A stretch of 18,482 bases of DNA from SW-9-67-25 sp964471665 (GTDB taxonomy: Archaea; Halobacteriota; Halobacteria; Halobacteriales; Haloarculaceae): positions 1 through 18,482 of the forward strand of contig CAYYHG010000048.1 of NCBI GenBank assembly GCA_964471665.1, given 5' to 3'. This document shows positions 6,514 through 14,511 of this stretch, piece after piece. The position numbers and the translations under genes are program-made. The number at the start of each line of letters is the position of its first letter. Position 1 is the stretch's first letter. Under the pieces are notes generated by a model. The model was not told the origin of the DNA, ran no database searches, and saw nothing but the letters and a program-made list of their open reading frames with translations.

Positions 6514-7099
6514 GTGACCGAGGCCAGCCACGTGGATCGAGGCGGCGATAAACGGCCCCTGGGGTAAAGAGAGACAACCCGGGTCTCCGACCACCGTCGA
6601 CGAGTGTATCGAGCAGGGCGTCGCCTGCGCCGAGGCGGGTGCGGCGATCGTCCACGTACACGCGTTCGACCCGGAGGCGGACAAACAGGACGACAATCCC
6701 GATATCTACGCCCGGATTATTGAAGGGATCAGAGACAGGACTGACGCTGTCGTCTGCCCGACAATTCCGCCGCTCGGGGTGACGGGTGACGGGACGATGC
6801 CCGCCGAGGAGCGGTTTGCCCACCAGGACGCGCTGGACAGTCTCCTGCAACTCCTGGGCGACGAGGCGGGTGCCGTTCCGTGGATGGTTTCGGGGCTCGG
6901 CGTCGACGTCACGCCACTCGTGTCGGAGGCGGTCGAGCGTGGTGGTCACGTCCGCGTCGGACTCGAAGACGCGTCCCTGGGGACCGACAGGAGCAACGTC
7001 GAGTGGGTCGAACACGCGCGGGAGGAAATCGAGGCAGCCGGCGGCAGGGTCGCGACTCCCGACGACGTCCGGTCGGCAATCGCGTCGCAGCCGCGGTGA
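6514..7099 (+). pseudogene. Decayed beta-keto acid cleavage enzyme (BKACE/DUF849 family)
   Basis: GTG at 6514 opens MTEAS, then one extra C near 6529 shifts the frame into TWIEAAINGPWGKERQPGSP and AGAAIVHVHAFDPEADKQDD. The HVH pair corresponds to the family's metal-binding histidines. The frame continues to GGHVRVGLEDASLGTDRSNV and VATPDDVRSAIA at the stop. The C-terminal half is well preserved, but only about 194 residues remain against roughly 270-310 in the family. An internal deletion of about 85-100 codons near 6820-6832 joins AEERFAHQ directly to DALDSLLQLL. Family members condense 3-keto acids with acetyl-CoA under Zn2+ catalysis. With the start out of frame and the barrel core missing, this copy should be inactive. 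A GTG at 6779 could in principle start a 106-aa C-terminal piece. Confidence 0.8.
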
Positions 7100-7120
7100 C
7101 TGCCCCGACAGCGTCCGGAG

Positions 7121-7127
7121 TTTTATA
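7121..7127 (+). promoter_or_regulatory. TATA box for the K+ channel gene
   Basis: TTTTATA is centred about 28 bp before the ATG at 7153. It decides the start of the channel gene, because the same frame stays open for 270 bp further upstream through the pseudogene. Confidence 0.6.
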
Positions 7128-7152
7128 CGCGTCAGTTCCGCACGCATCTCGC

Positions 7153-8811
7153 ATGGACACGTACCAGGTTGCACGGCGCTACGTTGTGGTTCTCGTGGCC
7201 TCGGTGCTCGCGTTTACTGTTCTCTACTCGGTCGGGATGTCTCTTTTCGAAGGCCGCCCGCGGTCGTTGCTCAGATCCTTTCAGGTCGTGATGCAGACGC
7301 TGACCACCATCGGCTACGGGGGTGACTCGCCGTGGGAGAGCACCGCCATGCTGGCGCTGGTCGTGACGATGCAGACTGCGACGCTGTTGCTCATCTTCAG
7401 TGCCTTCCCCGCGGTGGTGGTGCCGGTCCTGAAGGAGTCGCTGTCCCGGGCCCCACCCGCCGCGCGCGAGGACCTGTCCGACCACGTCGTCGTCTGCACT
7501 GCCACCACCCACACGGAGTCGCTCATCGACGAACTCGCAGACGGGGAAGTCCCGTACGTCATCGTCGAACCGGACAGGGACACGGCGACGAGCCTGTTCG
7601 AACGCGACCGCGAGGTCGTCCACGGCGATCCCACGTCGATGGAGACGCTGGCGGGGGTCAACGTGGCCGCGGCACGGGCGGTCGTCTCGGACGCCGACGA
7701 CGAGGTCGACATGAGCGTCATCACGACGGCCAAGGAACTCGCCCCGGGAGTGCCGGTCTACAGCATCGCCACGGACGAGGACTTCGCCGAGTACCACGAA
7801 CTCGCCGGCGCCGACAGGGCCTTTCTCCCACGGAAACTGCTGGGCAACGGGCTCGCAAACAAGGTCCGCAACACCGTGCAGGTAGAACTCGAGGGGAGAG
7901 TGACCGTCGGCGAGGACATCGAGATTGCCGAGATACCCATCGGCCGGGGGAGCGAACTGGACGGGGCGCGCCTGACCGAGGCAGGCGTCCGCCGACCGGG
8001 GATCGACGACGCTGACGACCGGGCCCGCACGCCACGACACGTGGTCGGCGTGTGGGCGCGTGGCCAGTTTCACGTCCCGCCGTTTCAGGGACTCGCGCTC
8101 GACGCACAGTCGGTGTTGCTGGTCGCGGGACGGTCGGTGACGCTGGAGTCGCTGGCGGACTCGGCCGGATCGAGCGTGACACAGTACGGCCGCGGACGGG
8201 TGCTCGTGGCGGGGTCCGGCGTCGTCGGCACCGCCGTCAGCGACGCGCTCATCGAGGACGGCGTCAACCAGACGGTGATCGATCTCGAACAGAAGGGGCG
8301 GGTCGATGTCGTCGGCGACGTGACCGACGAGGAGGTGTTCGAGGAGGCTGGCATTGCCGACGCCCGCACGGTCGTCCTCGCGCTGGACGACGACACCACC
8401 ACGCTGGTCGCGGCGTTCGTCATCGGCAATCTCGATTCCGACGTCGAGATCGTCGCCCGGGCCAACGAGACCGAGAGCGTGCCGAAACTACACAGGGCCG
8501 GCGCGGACTACGCACTCGCGCTCTCGACCGTCGCCGGCCGGCTGCTCGCGACGGCGATCCTGGACTCCGGTCAGACGATCGCACTGGACGCGAAGATCCG
8601 GTTGGTCCGCCGGGATCCCGGGCCCTTTGCCGACCACACGCTCGGTGAGACCAGGTTCCGGAAGCGGTTTGGCTGTTCGGTCGTCGCGATCGAGCGCCGC
8701 GATGGCCGCGTGGACACCGATCTCCGCGAGTGGACCGAGGTCGGGGCTGGCGATCATCTCGTCGTCGCCGGGACCGACGCGGCACTCGACCGCCTGGACA
8801 CCGTGCTGTAG
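7153..8811 (+). CDS. Two-TM potassium channel with two RCK (TrkA-N/TrkA-C) modules
   Basis: A 552-aa Kch-like ion channel. TM1 is at about 9-30, the pore helix and selectivity filter TTIGYGGDSPW at 51-61, and TM2 at about 64-92. RCK domain 1 runs from about 108 to 330. RCK domain 2 begins near 345 with RVLVAGSGVVGTAV, a proper GxGxxG Rossmann motif. A TrkA-C domain near 480-552 contains FRKRFGCSVVAIERRDGRV. The first RCK has CTATTHTE where the glycine motif should be, so it probably does not bind a nucleotide. Gated K+ flux is expected for an organism that balances external salt with cytoplasmic KCl. The start at 7153 is set by the TATA box at 7121-7127 and the Met directly preceding the first helix. 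It converges on the membrane gene ending at 8849. Confidence 0.9.
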   Translation: MDTYQVARRYVVVLVASVLAFTVLYSVGMSLFEGRPRSLLRSFQVVMQTLTTIGYGGDSPWESTAMLALVVTMQTATLLLIFSAFPAVVVPVLKESLSRAPPAAREDLSDHVVVCTATTHTESLIDELADGEVPYVIVEPDRDTATSLFERDREVVHGDPTSMETLAGVNVAAARAVVSDADDEVDMSVITTAKELAPGVPVYSIATDEDFAEYHELAGADRAFLPRKLLGNGLANKVRNTVQVELEGRVTVGEDIEIAEIPIGRGSELDGARLTEAGVRRPGIDDADDRARTPRHVVGVWARGQFHVPPFQGLALDAQSVLLVAGRSVTLESLADSAGSSVTQYGRGRVLVAGSGVVGTAVSDALIEDGVNQTVIDLEQKGRVDVVGDVTDEEVFEEAGIADARTVVLALDDDTTTLVAAFVIGNLDSDVEIVARANETESVPKLHRAGADYALALSTVAGRLLATAILDSGQTIALDAKIRLVRRDPGPFADHTLGETRFRKRFGCSVVAIERRDGRVDTDLREWTEVGAGDHLVVAGTDAALDRLDTVL

Positions 8812-8848
8812 CCGCGTTCCCGGGGAGTGTTCACCGGCCCCCCCGACT

Positions 8849-9598
8849 TCACAGCCGACCTGACTCCGTCGGAGTGGTCTGGACGGGCAGTCGCTGGTAG
8901 AGTGCGGTCAGGCGACGCATTCCGGCGAGGACGACGAGGGCGACGCCGGTGCCGCCGACGAGGAATTCGATCGCTGGAGGGATGACCGAGGTGAGCAAGC
9001 CACCGGCACCGATCCCGGCGACGCCGAGTCCCGTCGCCAGAACCGTCGGCACCACCACGACTGGCCGGGAGACGATTCGTACGTGGCTCGCTTCGAGAGC
9101 CCCGGTGATCGTCCGTTCCCCGAGCACGACGCCGATGAAAACGAACGGGAGGTACACCAGTCCCACGAGTCCGGGAACGACCAGCAGCGCGAAGCCGACG
9201 GGAATCACGACGGCACCGCCGACCACGACTCCCACTGCGCGACCGAGCCGCCAGAGAGGACTCTCGGTTTCGGCAGCTCCGAACCCGCCGGTTTCTGCAG
9301 TTCCGAACCAGCCAGTCTCGGCGCCGCCGACCGATTCGACGAACCGCGCCATCGACACGATTGCCAGAACCGCTGCGGTGACAAACAGGACGCTGGCTCC
9401 CAGCGGAGTGAGTGGAACGGTAACGGCGTAGTCGAACTGGAACGAGGGCGGGAGGACCGACGGGAAGTGGGTCAGGAGTCGATTCGTCGCCACGTTCAGG
9501 ATTCCGATCAGCACGACGAACGAGAGTGCCGATATCTTGAACCACCTGGTCCCGTCCGACGTGGGTCGCGCACGAGTCGAGCCCGTCTGTGAGGCCAT
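8849..9598 (-). CDS. Multi-TM haloarchaeal membrane protein, unknown function
   Basis: A 249-aa protein with a soluble Ser/Thr/Arg N-terminus (1-22) and about six hydrophobic stretches. The central motif GFALLVVPGLVGLVYLPFVF followed by ERTITGALEASHVRI resembles the IPG...E..G..EAL..S signature of DUF4013/DUF7847-type membrane proteins, which are common and uncharacterised in haloarchaea. The ATG at 9598 was chosen over one at 9733. The intervening 45 codons run through an A/T-rich promoter zone and encode Tyr/Lys-rich residues, and a TATA-like box (9626-9636) sits about 32 bp upstream. There is a Gly/Glu/Thr-rich loop (about 92-112) between helices. It is one of three broadly similar membrane genes in the window, with 12419-13173 and 15168-16022. 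Confidence 0.7.
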   Translation of the reverse strand: MASQTGSTRARPTSDGTRWFKISALSFVVLIGILNVATNRLLTHFPSVLPPSFQFDYAVTVPLTPLGASVLFVTAAVLAIVSMARFVESVGGAETGWFGTAETGGFGAAETESPLWRLGRAVGVVVGGAVVIPVGFALLVVPGLVGLVYLPFVFIGVVLGERTITGALEASHVRIVSRPVVVVPTVLATGLGVAGIGAGGLLTSVIPPAIEFLVGGTGVALVVLAGMRRLTALYQRLPVQTTPTESGRL

Positions 9599-9772
9599 AC
9601 TGTTGGAATCACGCGCCCCGACCGTGGTATATTTTTCTAAATATTTCTTATATATAGTATTTCCAATTATTAGGAAAAAGGCAGAATATGGCCTATACAG
9701 CCGGAATATCGTCAGACGCACGTCAGACATCACCTATACTTTTATTGTTAGGTAGTGTCTGTGCTACGGCGT
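9599..9772. promoter_or_regulatory. A/T-rich divergent promoter region
   Basis: This 174-bp gap is far more A/T-rich than the rest of the window and serves two divergent genes. The minus-strand TATA is AAAAATATACC at 9626-9636. The plus-strand TATA-like run CTATACTTTTATT at 9734-9746 is about 30 bp before the ATG at 9773. A short inverted repeat TTTCC/GGAAA is at 9660-9664 and 9673-9677. A direct repeat CGTCAGAC occurs at 9710-9717 and 9721-9728, just upstream of the plus-strand TATA, with an 11-bp period that puts both copies on one helical face. Confidence 0.6.
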
Positions 9773-10726
9773 ATGAAGCGGAGAGCCCTCCTGGCTTCGG
9801 CCCTGCCGCTGCTGGCAGGCTGTTTCAGTGGTACAGAGACACAATCGGCGGAACCGACCGAGACACCGACACCCACCGAGACACCGACACCCACCGAGAC
9901 ACCGACACCCACCGAGACACCGGACCCGAAATCGACCGACGCGTACAGGGAGGCAGCCGACAAGATCGATACCGCACAGGATCGGCTCAGGGAAGTCGTG
10001 TACATCTACTCCGGTGGTGTCTCGACGGATTTGCTCAACGTCTCGGCCGACACGTCCGAGTTCGACGACCGGGCTGTCCTGCTGAAACTATCGGCCGTCC
10101 AGACCGCGATCAGCGAGGCGGAGGCAGCGTCGGCGACCGACGAACAGGCCCGTACCGTCGACGCGTTACAGGAGATCCACCGTTTCCTGATGCACGCGAC
10201 CGACCTGCAGGCGTGGCTGATCGATGGCCACGACGCCGTCTCCGAGGCGTACCAGGAACTCGACGACGAGAGCGACGAGGATACTGTCGAGGACAAACTC
10301 GACACCGTAGAACGTGCGGTCGAAAACACCCACGAGCCCCTGGAAGTCATCACCGAGAGCGTCGATCCCGCGGCTGCCAGGACGACCGACGTTGTCGGGA
10401 CAACCGAATACGAACAGAAACGGACCCAGTTCGAACACGAACAGGAAGTGCTGGTGACGATCTCAGGCGCGCTGTCGAGCGTTCAATCGGCCCGGAACGA
10501 GCTCGACGCGGCCCGCGAGAAAGCCGACGACGGCGAGTATCGGAGTGCCGAAGACGCAGCCGACAGAGCGCGAGAAAACCTCGAAGACGTGATCGACGAA
10601 CTCGAGGACCTCGACGACGACCTCCCGTCGCGGGCTGGCGCCTTCGAGGACCTGATGGAGGACGTTCTCGACATGGTGCAGGACTACGAAGCAGACGCCG
10701 ACTCTCTCTACGACCGATACCGGTGA
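9773..10726 (+). CDS. Exported lipoprotein with Thr/Pro linker and coiled coils
   Basis: A 317-aa protein starting MKRRALLASALPLLAGC, a short Arg-Arg signal peptide with lipobox LAGC. Cys17 is the predicted lipidated residue, and Tat export is likely given the twin Arg and haloarchaeal habit. It is followed by a linker of repeated (PTPTET) units at about 28-50, a candidate for O-glycosylation. The rest (about 55-317) is acidic and largely helical, with heptad-like stretches in ELDDESDEDTVEDKLDTVER and ELDAAREKADDGEYRSAEDA. No known enzymatic domain is recognised. The start at 9773 places the signal peptide correctly; an upstream in-frame GTG at 9755 would add six residues. A poly-T stretch follows the stop. 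Confidence 0.8.
   Translation: MKRRALLASALPLLAGCFSGTETQSAEPTETPTPTETPTPTETPTPTETPDPKSTDAYREAADKIDTAQDRLREVVYIYSGGVSTDLLNVSADTSEFDDRAVLLKLSAVQTAISEAEAASATDEQARTVDALQEIHRFLMHATDLQAWLIDGHDAVSEAYQELDDESDEDTVEDKLDTVERAVENTHEPLEVITESVDPAAARTTDVVGTTEYEQKRTQFEHEQEVLVTISGALSSVQSARNELDAAREKADDGEYRSAEDAADRARENLEDVIDELEDLDDDLPSRAGAFEDLMEDVLDMVQDYEADADSLYDRYR
9857..9924 (+). repeat. 18-bp tandem repeat encoding the Thr/Pro linker
   Basis: ACCGAGACACCGACACCC is repeated three times without change (9857-9874, 9875-9892, 9893-9910), followed by a partial fourth copy. Each unit encodes TETPTP. Perfect identity between copies suggests recent slippage, so linker length may vary between strains. Confidence 0.9.
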
Positions 10727-10737
10727 GGATAACTGGG

Positions 10738-10743
10738 TTTTTT
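10738..10743 (+). terminator. Oligo-T terminator after the lipoprotein gene
   Basis: Six T residues start 12 bp after the TGA at 10724-10726, typical of archaeal intrinsic termination. A short inverted repeat CAGCC (10745-10749) / GGCTG (10761-10765) follows. Confidence 0.5.
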
Positions 10744-10870
10744 GCAGCCAGAGCGGTCGCGGCTGAACGCGTCGGAGCGTCGACAGACGCGGTTGTCTTT
10801 GGCTTTCTGTGTGGCGTGATGTTCCGACCCATGACACCACGTCTCGCGTAGCCCTCTTGTGATTCCAGCC

Positions 10871-10878
10871 CCTAAATT
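10871..10878 (+). promoter_or_regulatory. TATA box for the EamA transporter
   Basis: CTAAATTT is centred about 31 bp before the GTG at 10906 and supports that GTG as a leaderless start. The nearest upstream ATG (10883) is in another frame. Confidence 0.45.
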
Positions 10879-10905
10879 TCCTATGAGATACAACCCGTCG
10901 AGCAG

Positions 10906-11928
10906 GTGGTGGCGCTGAACTCGACCCCCCCGCTCCCGACACGACTAACCGGTCTCACCATCCCCGCACGCTATCGCGACGCCGGCCTCTTCGTCCTGCT
11001 CGCTGCCCTGTTTGGCGGCGGCTTCGTCGCGATCAAGACAGGACTCCGCGAGCTCCCGCCGGTGCTGTTCGCCAGCCTCCGGTTCGACATCGGCGCGCTC
11101 GCGCTGCTGGCGTACGTTGCGCTGACGCGCCCGCGGAACTCGTGGCTCCCGGGGACGCGCCGGGACCTGCTGGGGATCGGCGTGGCAGGGCTGTTTCTGG
11201 TCGCGCTGAACAACAGCCTGCTGTTCCTCGGGCAAGGATCGACCACGCCCGGGATGGCCTCGATCATGTACGGGCTGAACCCCGTCCTGGCACCGGTCTT
11301 CGCCTGGTGGGTGCTAGATGAGCGGCTCTCCTGGCCCGGTGCCGTGGGCATCGGCGTCGCCCTGAGCGGCGTCGTCATCATCGTCCAGCCGTCGCCGTCG
11401 ACGCTCACCGACGCGAGTGCAGTCGGTCAGGCGCTCGTGTTGGGTGCCGCCGCCGCCGTCGCGCTCGGCAGCGTCCTCCTCACGCGGATCAGTCCACCCA
11501 TGGAGAGTGTCGCGCTGACCGGATGGGGGATGGCCGCGGGCGCGGGTGCTCTCCACGCAGTCAGTCTCGCGGCCGGCGAGACACAGGCCAGCGTCGTCGG
11601 AATCGCCCCCGTGACTGTCGCGAGTCTCCTCGTCATCGGGATCCCGTCGACGGCGGTGGCGTACGCGATCCACTTCGGACTGTTGGCGCGCGCTGGACCG
11701 GTGCGGGCGAACATGGTGGCCTACGTCGTGCCCGTCTTCGCCGCACTGGCCGGATGGCTCCTCCTCGGCGCGGCCGTGTCGGGGTGGACAGTGGTCGGCT
11801 TTCTCGTCGTCGTGGCGGGGTTCGCGGTGGTCGAGCGAACCACACTCAGGCAGGAACTGCGTCGCCTCCGGTACCGGTCACGCGATCCGGAACCGACACC
11901 GACTGCGGCGCCCCCCTGTGACGACTGA
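10906..11928 (+). CDS. EamA/DMT superfamily transporter
   Basis: A 340-aa membrane protein with two EamA domains, about ten TM helices. The first repeat starts at LFVLLAALFGGGFVAIKTGL near residue 30, with IMYGLNPVLAPVFAWWVLDE in its second half. The second repeat ends with VAYVVPVFAALAGWLLLGA. Both carry the usual P-x3-(A/P)-x2-(A/G) helix before an acidic or small residue. Drug/metabolite transporters of this type export amino acids, metabolites or drugs; the substrate cannot be told here. The start is GTG at 10906, with an in-frame GTG at 10909 equally possible. The hydrophilic tail (about 310-340) is cytoplasmic. It converges on the small gene at 11942. Confidence 0.88.
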   Translation: MVALNSTPPLPTRLTGLTIPARYRDAGLFVLLAALFGGGFVAIKTGLRELPPVLFASLRFDIGALALLAYVALTRPRNSWLPGTRRDLLGIGVAGLFLVALNNSLLFLGQGSTTPGMASIMYGLNPVLAPVFAWWVLDERLSWPGAVGIGVALSGVVIIVQPSPSTLTDASAVGQALVLGAAAAVALGSVLLTRISPPMESVALTGWGMAAGAGALHAVSLAAGETQASVVGIAPVTVASLLVIGIPSTAVAYAIHFGLLARAGPVRANMVAYVVPVFAALAGWLLLGAAVSGWTVVGFLVVVAGFAVVERTTLRQELRRLRYRSRDPEPTPTAAPPCDD

Positions 11929-11932
11929 TACT

Positions 11933-11950
11933 GTCTTCAGATCAGAAGAC
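11933..11950. terminator. Small bidirectional hairpin at convergent stops
   Basis: GTCTTC (11933-11938) and GAAGAC (11945-11950) form a perfect 6-bp inverted repeat with a 6-nt loop. It spans the 13-bp gap between the EamA stop and the stop of the minus-strand gene. There is no long T-run, so termination activity is a guess. Confidence 0.4.
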
Positions 11951-12313
11951 GCCTTCGACGACGCTGATCCGCCCGTTCCCGGTTTCGACCATCGCACACT
12001 CGCCGGGGTCGCTGCCGATCAGGCACTCGGCACTGGCGGTCGTGCCGTTTTCGAGGCGGACCTCCACCCGGTACACGGCACGTTCGAGGCGGGTCTGGAC
12101 GCTGACCGTCTCCAGCGGTGCCACGGCAACTGTCCGGTCGAAGGCAGTCTCGCCGTGGTGATCGACGAACCTGACCGCTATTTCGTGTGCGTCGGCGCTA
12201 TCGTAGTTCCGGAGAACCAGGCTCTCGTCGCTGACTGCGCGACCGGTCGTATTCTCGATGGGAGAGACGTCCCGTTCAGCGTCGGAGTCGGAGTCGGGCT
12301 GTTGGACCGGCAT
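11942..12313 (-). CDS. Small haloarchaeal protein, probable Ig-like/beta-sandwich fold
   Basis: A 123-aa acidic protein without signal peptide or TM helix. After a disordered acidic N-terminus (1-30) it reads as alternating beta strands: SLVLRNYDSADAHEIAVRFV, then TVAVAPLETVSVQTRLERAV and VYRVEVRLENGTTASAEC. This recalls the haloarchaeal conserved hypotheticals that resemble a single Ig-like domain. Two cysteines (in AECLIGSDPGECAMVE) are close together and could bind metal or form a disulfide. The TATA box on the minus strand at 12338-12346 is 29 bp upstream of the ATG. No function is recognised. Confidence 0.7.
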   Translation of the reverse strand: MPVQQPDSDSDAERDVSPIENTTGRAVSDESLVLRNYDSADAHEIAVRFVDHHGETAFDRTVAVAPLETVSVQTRLERAVYRVEVRLENGTTASAECLIGSDPGECAMVETGNGRISVVEGVF

Positions 12314-12337
12314 ATTCGATCCGTGTGCCTCGGCTCA

Positions 12338-12346
12338 CGTATAATG
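12338..12346 (-). promoter_or_regulatory. TATA box for the small beta-rich protein
   Basis: On the minus strand this reads CATTATACG, centred about 29 bp from the ATG at 12313. It is consistent with leaderless transcription. Confidence 0.5.
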
Positions 12347-12418
12347 CGAGTCTCAGTTGCTGGTTCTGAAACACCGGACTCCGCTCGTGTCCGCGACCCG
12401 ACCGTCCCGGCGACAGTC

Positions 12419-13173
12419 TCACCAGCTGGAATCGAGCGCGCCGGATGTGCTTGCTGTCCCGCCGGCGCTCCCGGGCCCGCGCCTGCTACCGCCCGCCTGG
12501 AGATAGGCCGCGGCCATGACCCCGTAGATGACAACGAACAGGAGGCTGTTGATCACCACAGCGACGAGCTGGCCGACGACGGGTTCCCCGGCGGCCTGAA
12601 AGATGGCCGGGACCGCGCCGACGACAGACCCGACGAGTCCCGCGAAAAAGACGAGCGCGACCAGCCGCAGTCGGTTGCCCTGCGAGAGACCCCAGCTTCG
12701 CTTGAGTCCGCCGACGACGCCCCGGTCCTCGACACCGACCGCGAAGATGAAAAACAGGAAGCAGGCCGCGAAAAACAGGCCCGGCAGGACGAAGAAAATC
12801 AATCCCAGGACGACCGCGACCGCAACGACGGCGCCGCCGACGACCATCGAGAGGGTGGCGCGGCCGATCCGGCGGGTGTACAGCGCCGCCGGGAACGTGG
12901 AGAGTTCCCCGAACGGCCGCGTCAGCGCCCGGGAGACCACGACGAAGTACGCCGCGGTGAGGATACGTGCCGAGTGCCAGACCGAGAGCAACAGATCTCG
13001 ACACCGGAAGCGTGAGCCCGACCTGGCCGGCGACTTCGGCCGGCGCTGTGGCGTCAATGACGGTATTGACCGACGAGATGAGCAACAGCTGCGTGGCGAG
13101 GAGGGCAGCGAACAGGACGCCGCCGGTTCGCGTCACTACGCGTCGTGAGTGCGCTCGTGAGTTGGAGTGCCAT
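12419..13173 (-). pseudogene. Frameshifted multi-TM membrane protein (DUF7847-like)
   Basis: The conserved protein can only be read by joining three frames. An ATG at 13173 gives MALQLTSALTTR. A +1 shift near 13137-13142 leads to VTRTGGVLFAALLATQLLLI and ending LPVSRSVALGLALG. A second +1 shift near 12965-12990 leads to ILTAAYFVVVSRALTRPFGE, IFFVLPGLFFAACFLFFIFA, GVEDRGVVGGLKRSWGLSQG and a final pair of helices. The assembled product would be about 250 aa with five or six TM helices, like uncharacterised haloarchaeal membrane proteins. A TATA-like box (TTTATTCG on the minus strand near 13197-13204) lies about 28 bp before the ATG. Both shifts are single-base gains, so either the gene is decaying or the sequence has errors here. 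A 212-aa C-terminal frame from 13057 starts with a non-native Arg-rich leader. Confidence 0.75.
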
Positions 13174-13335
13174 CGTGTAGACGACCGGCAGGAGGACGAA
13201 TAAATGACCAGAGGGTGTTTCAGAGTCAGCGACACCGGGGAGCGGTGCTGGTTCCCCGCCGGGTGTGACTGCCTGCCGCGCGGCGACGTGCGAGCCGGGT
13301 CCGGGAACGACCCCCGCGACCGTACGCGTCCCGCC

Positions 13336-14511
13336 TCACGGACACTCGATGGATTCGGCGACGGCGAGCTGGTCCCCGGGTGACACCGTCCCGCTGTCGG
13401 CGTGTACGACGTGCATGCGCCCGTCACACTGCCAGTAGAGCCCCGTCGCTCCCTGTCCCCCGGTGAGCGTTCCCTGCCGGTCACCGACCGTGACGCTCAT
13501 TCCCCGGACATCGTGATCGAAGCCGGGCAAAACCCGGACGCGGAGGCTATCGGTACCGTCGCTGTATTCGAGTGTGGTTCGGGTCGTCCCGTTGATCTGC
13601 GCGACGCGAACGGTCTGCAACTCGTACTCACCCGGAACGGTCGGATCTGGAACGGCATACGGGACAGCCGACCGGGCCGCCTCGACCGACGCATACTCGC
13701 GGGAGTCCAGTTCGGGAGACGCGTGGCTCTCTGCACTCTCCGGCGGGTCGAACTGGAAGGTCCCGGCGTCGGTGTCGGGTTCGAAATCGATCCGGTCGTA
13801 TCGGGACGTGTAGGTGACTGATTCGTTGTCCTGTCCGATCAGCGTGGTCTGTTTCTTGATCGGATAGTCGTGTTCGGTATCGATCCAGAGGCGGTGTTCG
13901 CTGAGGAGCAGGGGCTTCTCGAGTGTCGTCGCTGCCAGTTGATACTTCTCGTCACCGAGGATCAGGTCGATGGACGCGCTACTCCTCCCCTCGGACGGGT
14001 CGGTGAAGACGACGACGTGTGCCTCGCGTCCGGCGACGCGTTCGGTCCCCCGGTATGTCAGGTTGGAATCCTCGACGAGGTCGTTGTAGTACTCGTACTC
14101 GAGGGCAGGGACGATAATGTCCCCCTCCGACTGTCCGACATCGTGTCGAAGGACCTCGTTGTCACCGGCGTCGTAGATCCAGGCGGTCGTCTCGTTCTGG
14201 ACCAGCGTGAGGTTCCCCTCGGCGGGGCGAACGATCGTGATCCGCTGTCTGTCGCTCGGCGGGCGCATGGCCACGTTGTAGACCGTCCGGTTTACCGTCG
14301 AGTCGTTGTGCCTGATCTCTTCGTAGAACTGCCCCTCGACCGAGTCGGGACTCTCCGTCAGCATACTCGTGACCAGCTGCTCCGGGTCCTGGGCCTGGGC
14401 CTGGTCGGCGGTCCCGGTCCCGTCCCCACCGGGAACGAAACCGGCTCCACTCGCGATGGCGAGAGCCAGACCGACCGTCAGGAGGGCGATGGTAGCGGAC
14501 CGGTCGAGCAT
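13336..14511 (-). CDS. Exported LolA-like protein with C-terminal DUF4367-like domain
   Basis: A 391-aa surface protein. A hydrophobic signal or anchor segment at 6-25 (ATIALLTVGLALAIASGAGF) is followed by a Gly/Gln-rich linker. A beta-rich domain at about 40-255 has the layout of LolA/RseB-type lipoprotein-sorting folds: ITIVRPAEGNLTLVQNETTA, WIYDAGDNEVLRHDV, then YQLAATTLEKPLLLSEHRLW and DYPIKKQTTLIG. A DUF4367-like domain at about 270-391 ends in LYWQCDGRMHVVHADSGTVS. At least seven N-x-S/T sequons (NDS, NRT, NLT, NET, NLT, NES, NGT) fit an N-glycosylated extracytoplasmic protein. Archaea have no outer membrane, so the true role is unknown; binding of lipid or acting as a sensor is inference. 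It is divergently transcribed from the winged-helix regulator at 14691. Confidence 0.8.
   Translation of the reverse strand: MLDRSATIALLTVGLALAIASGAGFVPGGDGTGTADQAQAQDPEQLVTSMLTESPDSVEGQFYEEIRHNDSTVNRTVYNVAMRPPSDRQRITIVRPAEGNLTLVQNETTAWIYDAGDNEVLRHDVGQSEGDIIVPALEYEYYNDLVEDSNLTYRGTERVAGREAHVVVFTDPSEGRSSASIDLILGDEKYQLAATTLEKPLLLSEHRLWIDTEHDYPIKKQTTLIGQDNESVTYTSRYDRIDFEPDTDAGTFQFDPPESAESHASPELDSREYASVEAARSAVPYAVPDPTVPGEYELQTVRVAQINGTTRTTLEYSDGTDSLRVRVLPGFDHDVRGMSVTVGDRQGTLTGGQGATGLYWQCDGRMHVVHADSGTVSPGDQLAVAESIECP

Noticed and set aside
9660..9677. Inverted repeat TTTCC/GGAAA in the A/T-rich region
   Set aside because: Arms of 5 bp in an A/T-rich context are expected by chance; not reported as a regulatory site on its own.
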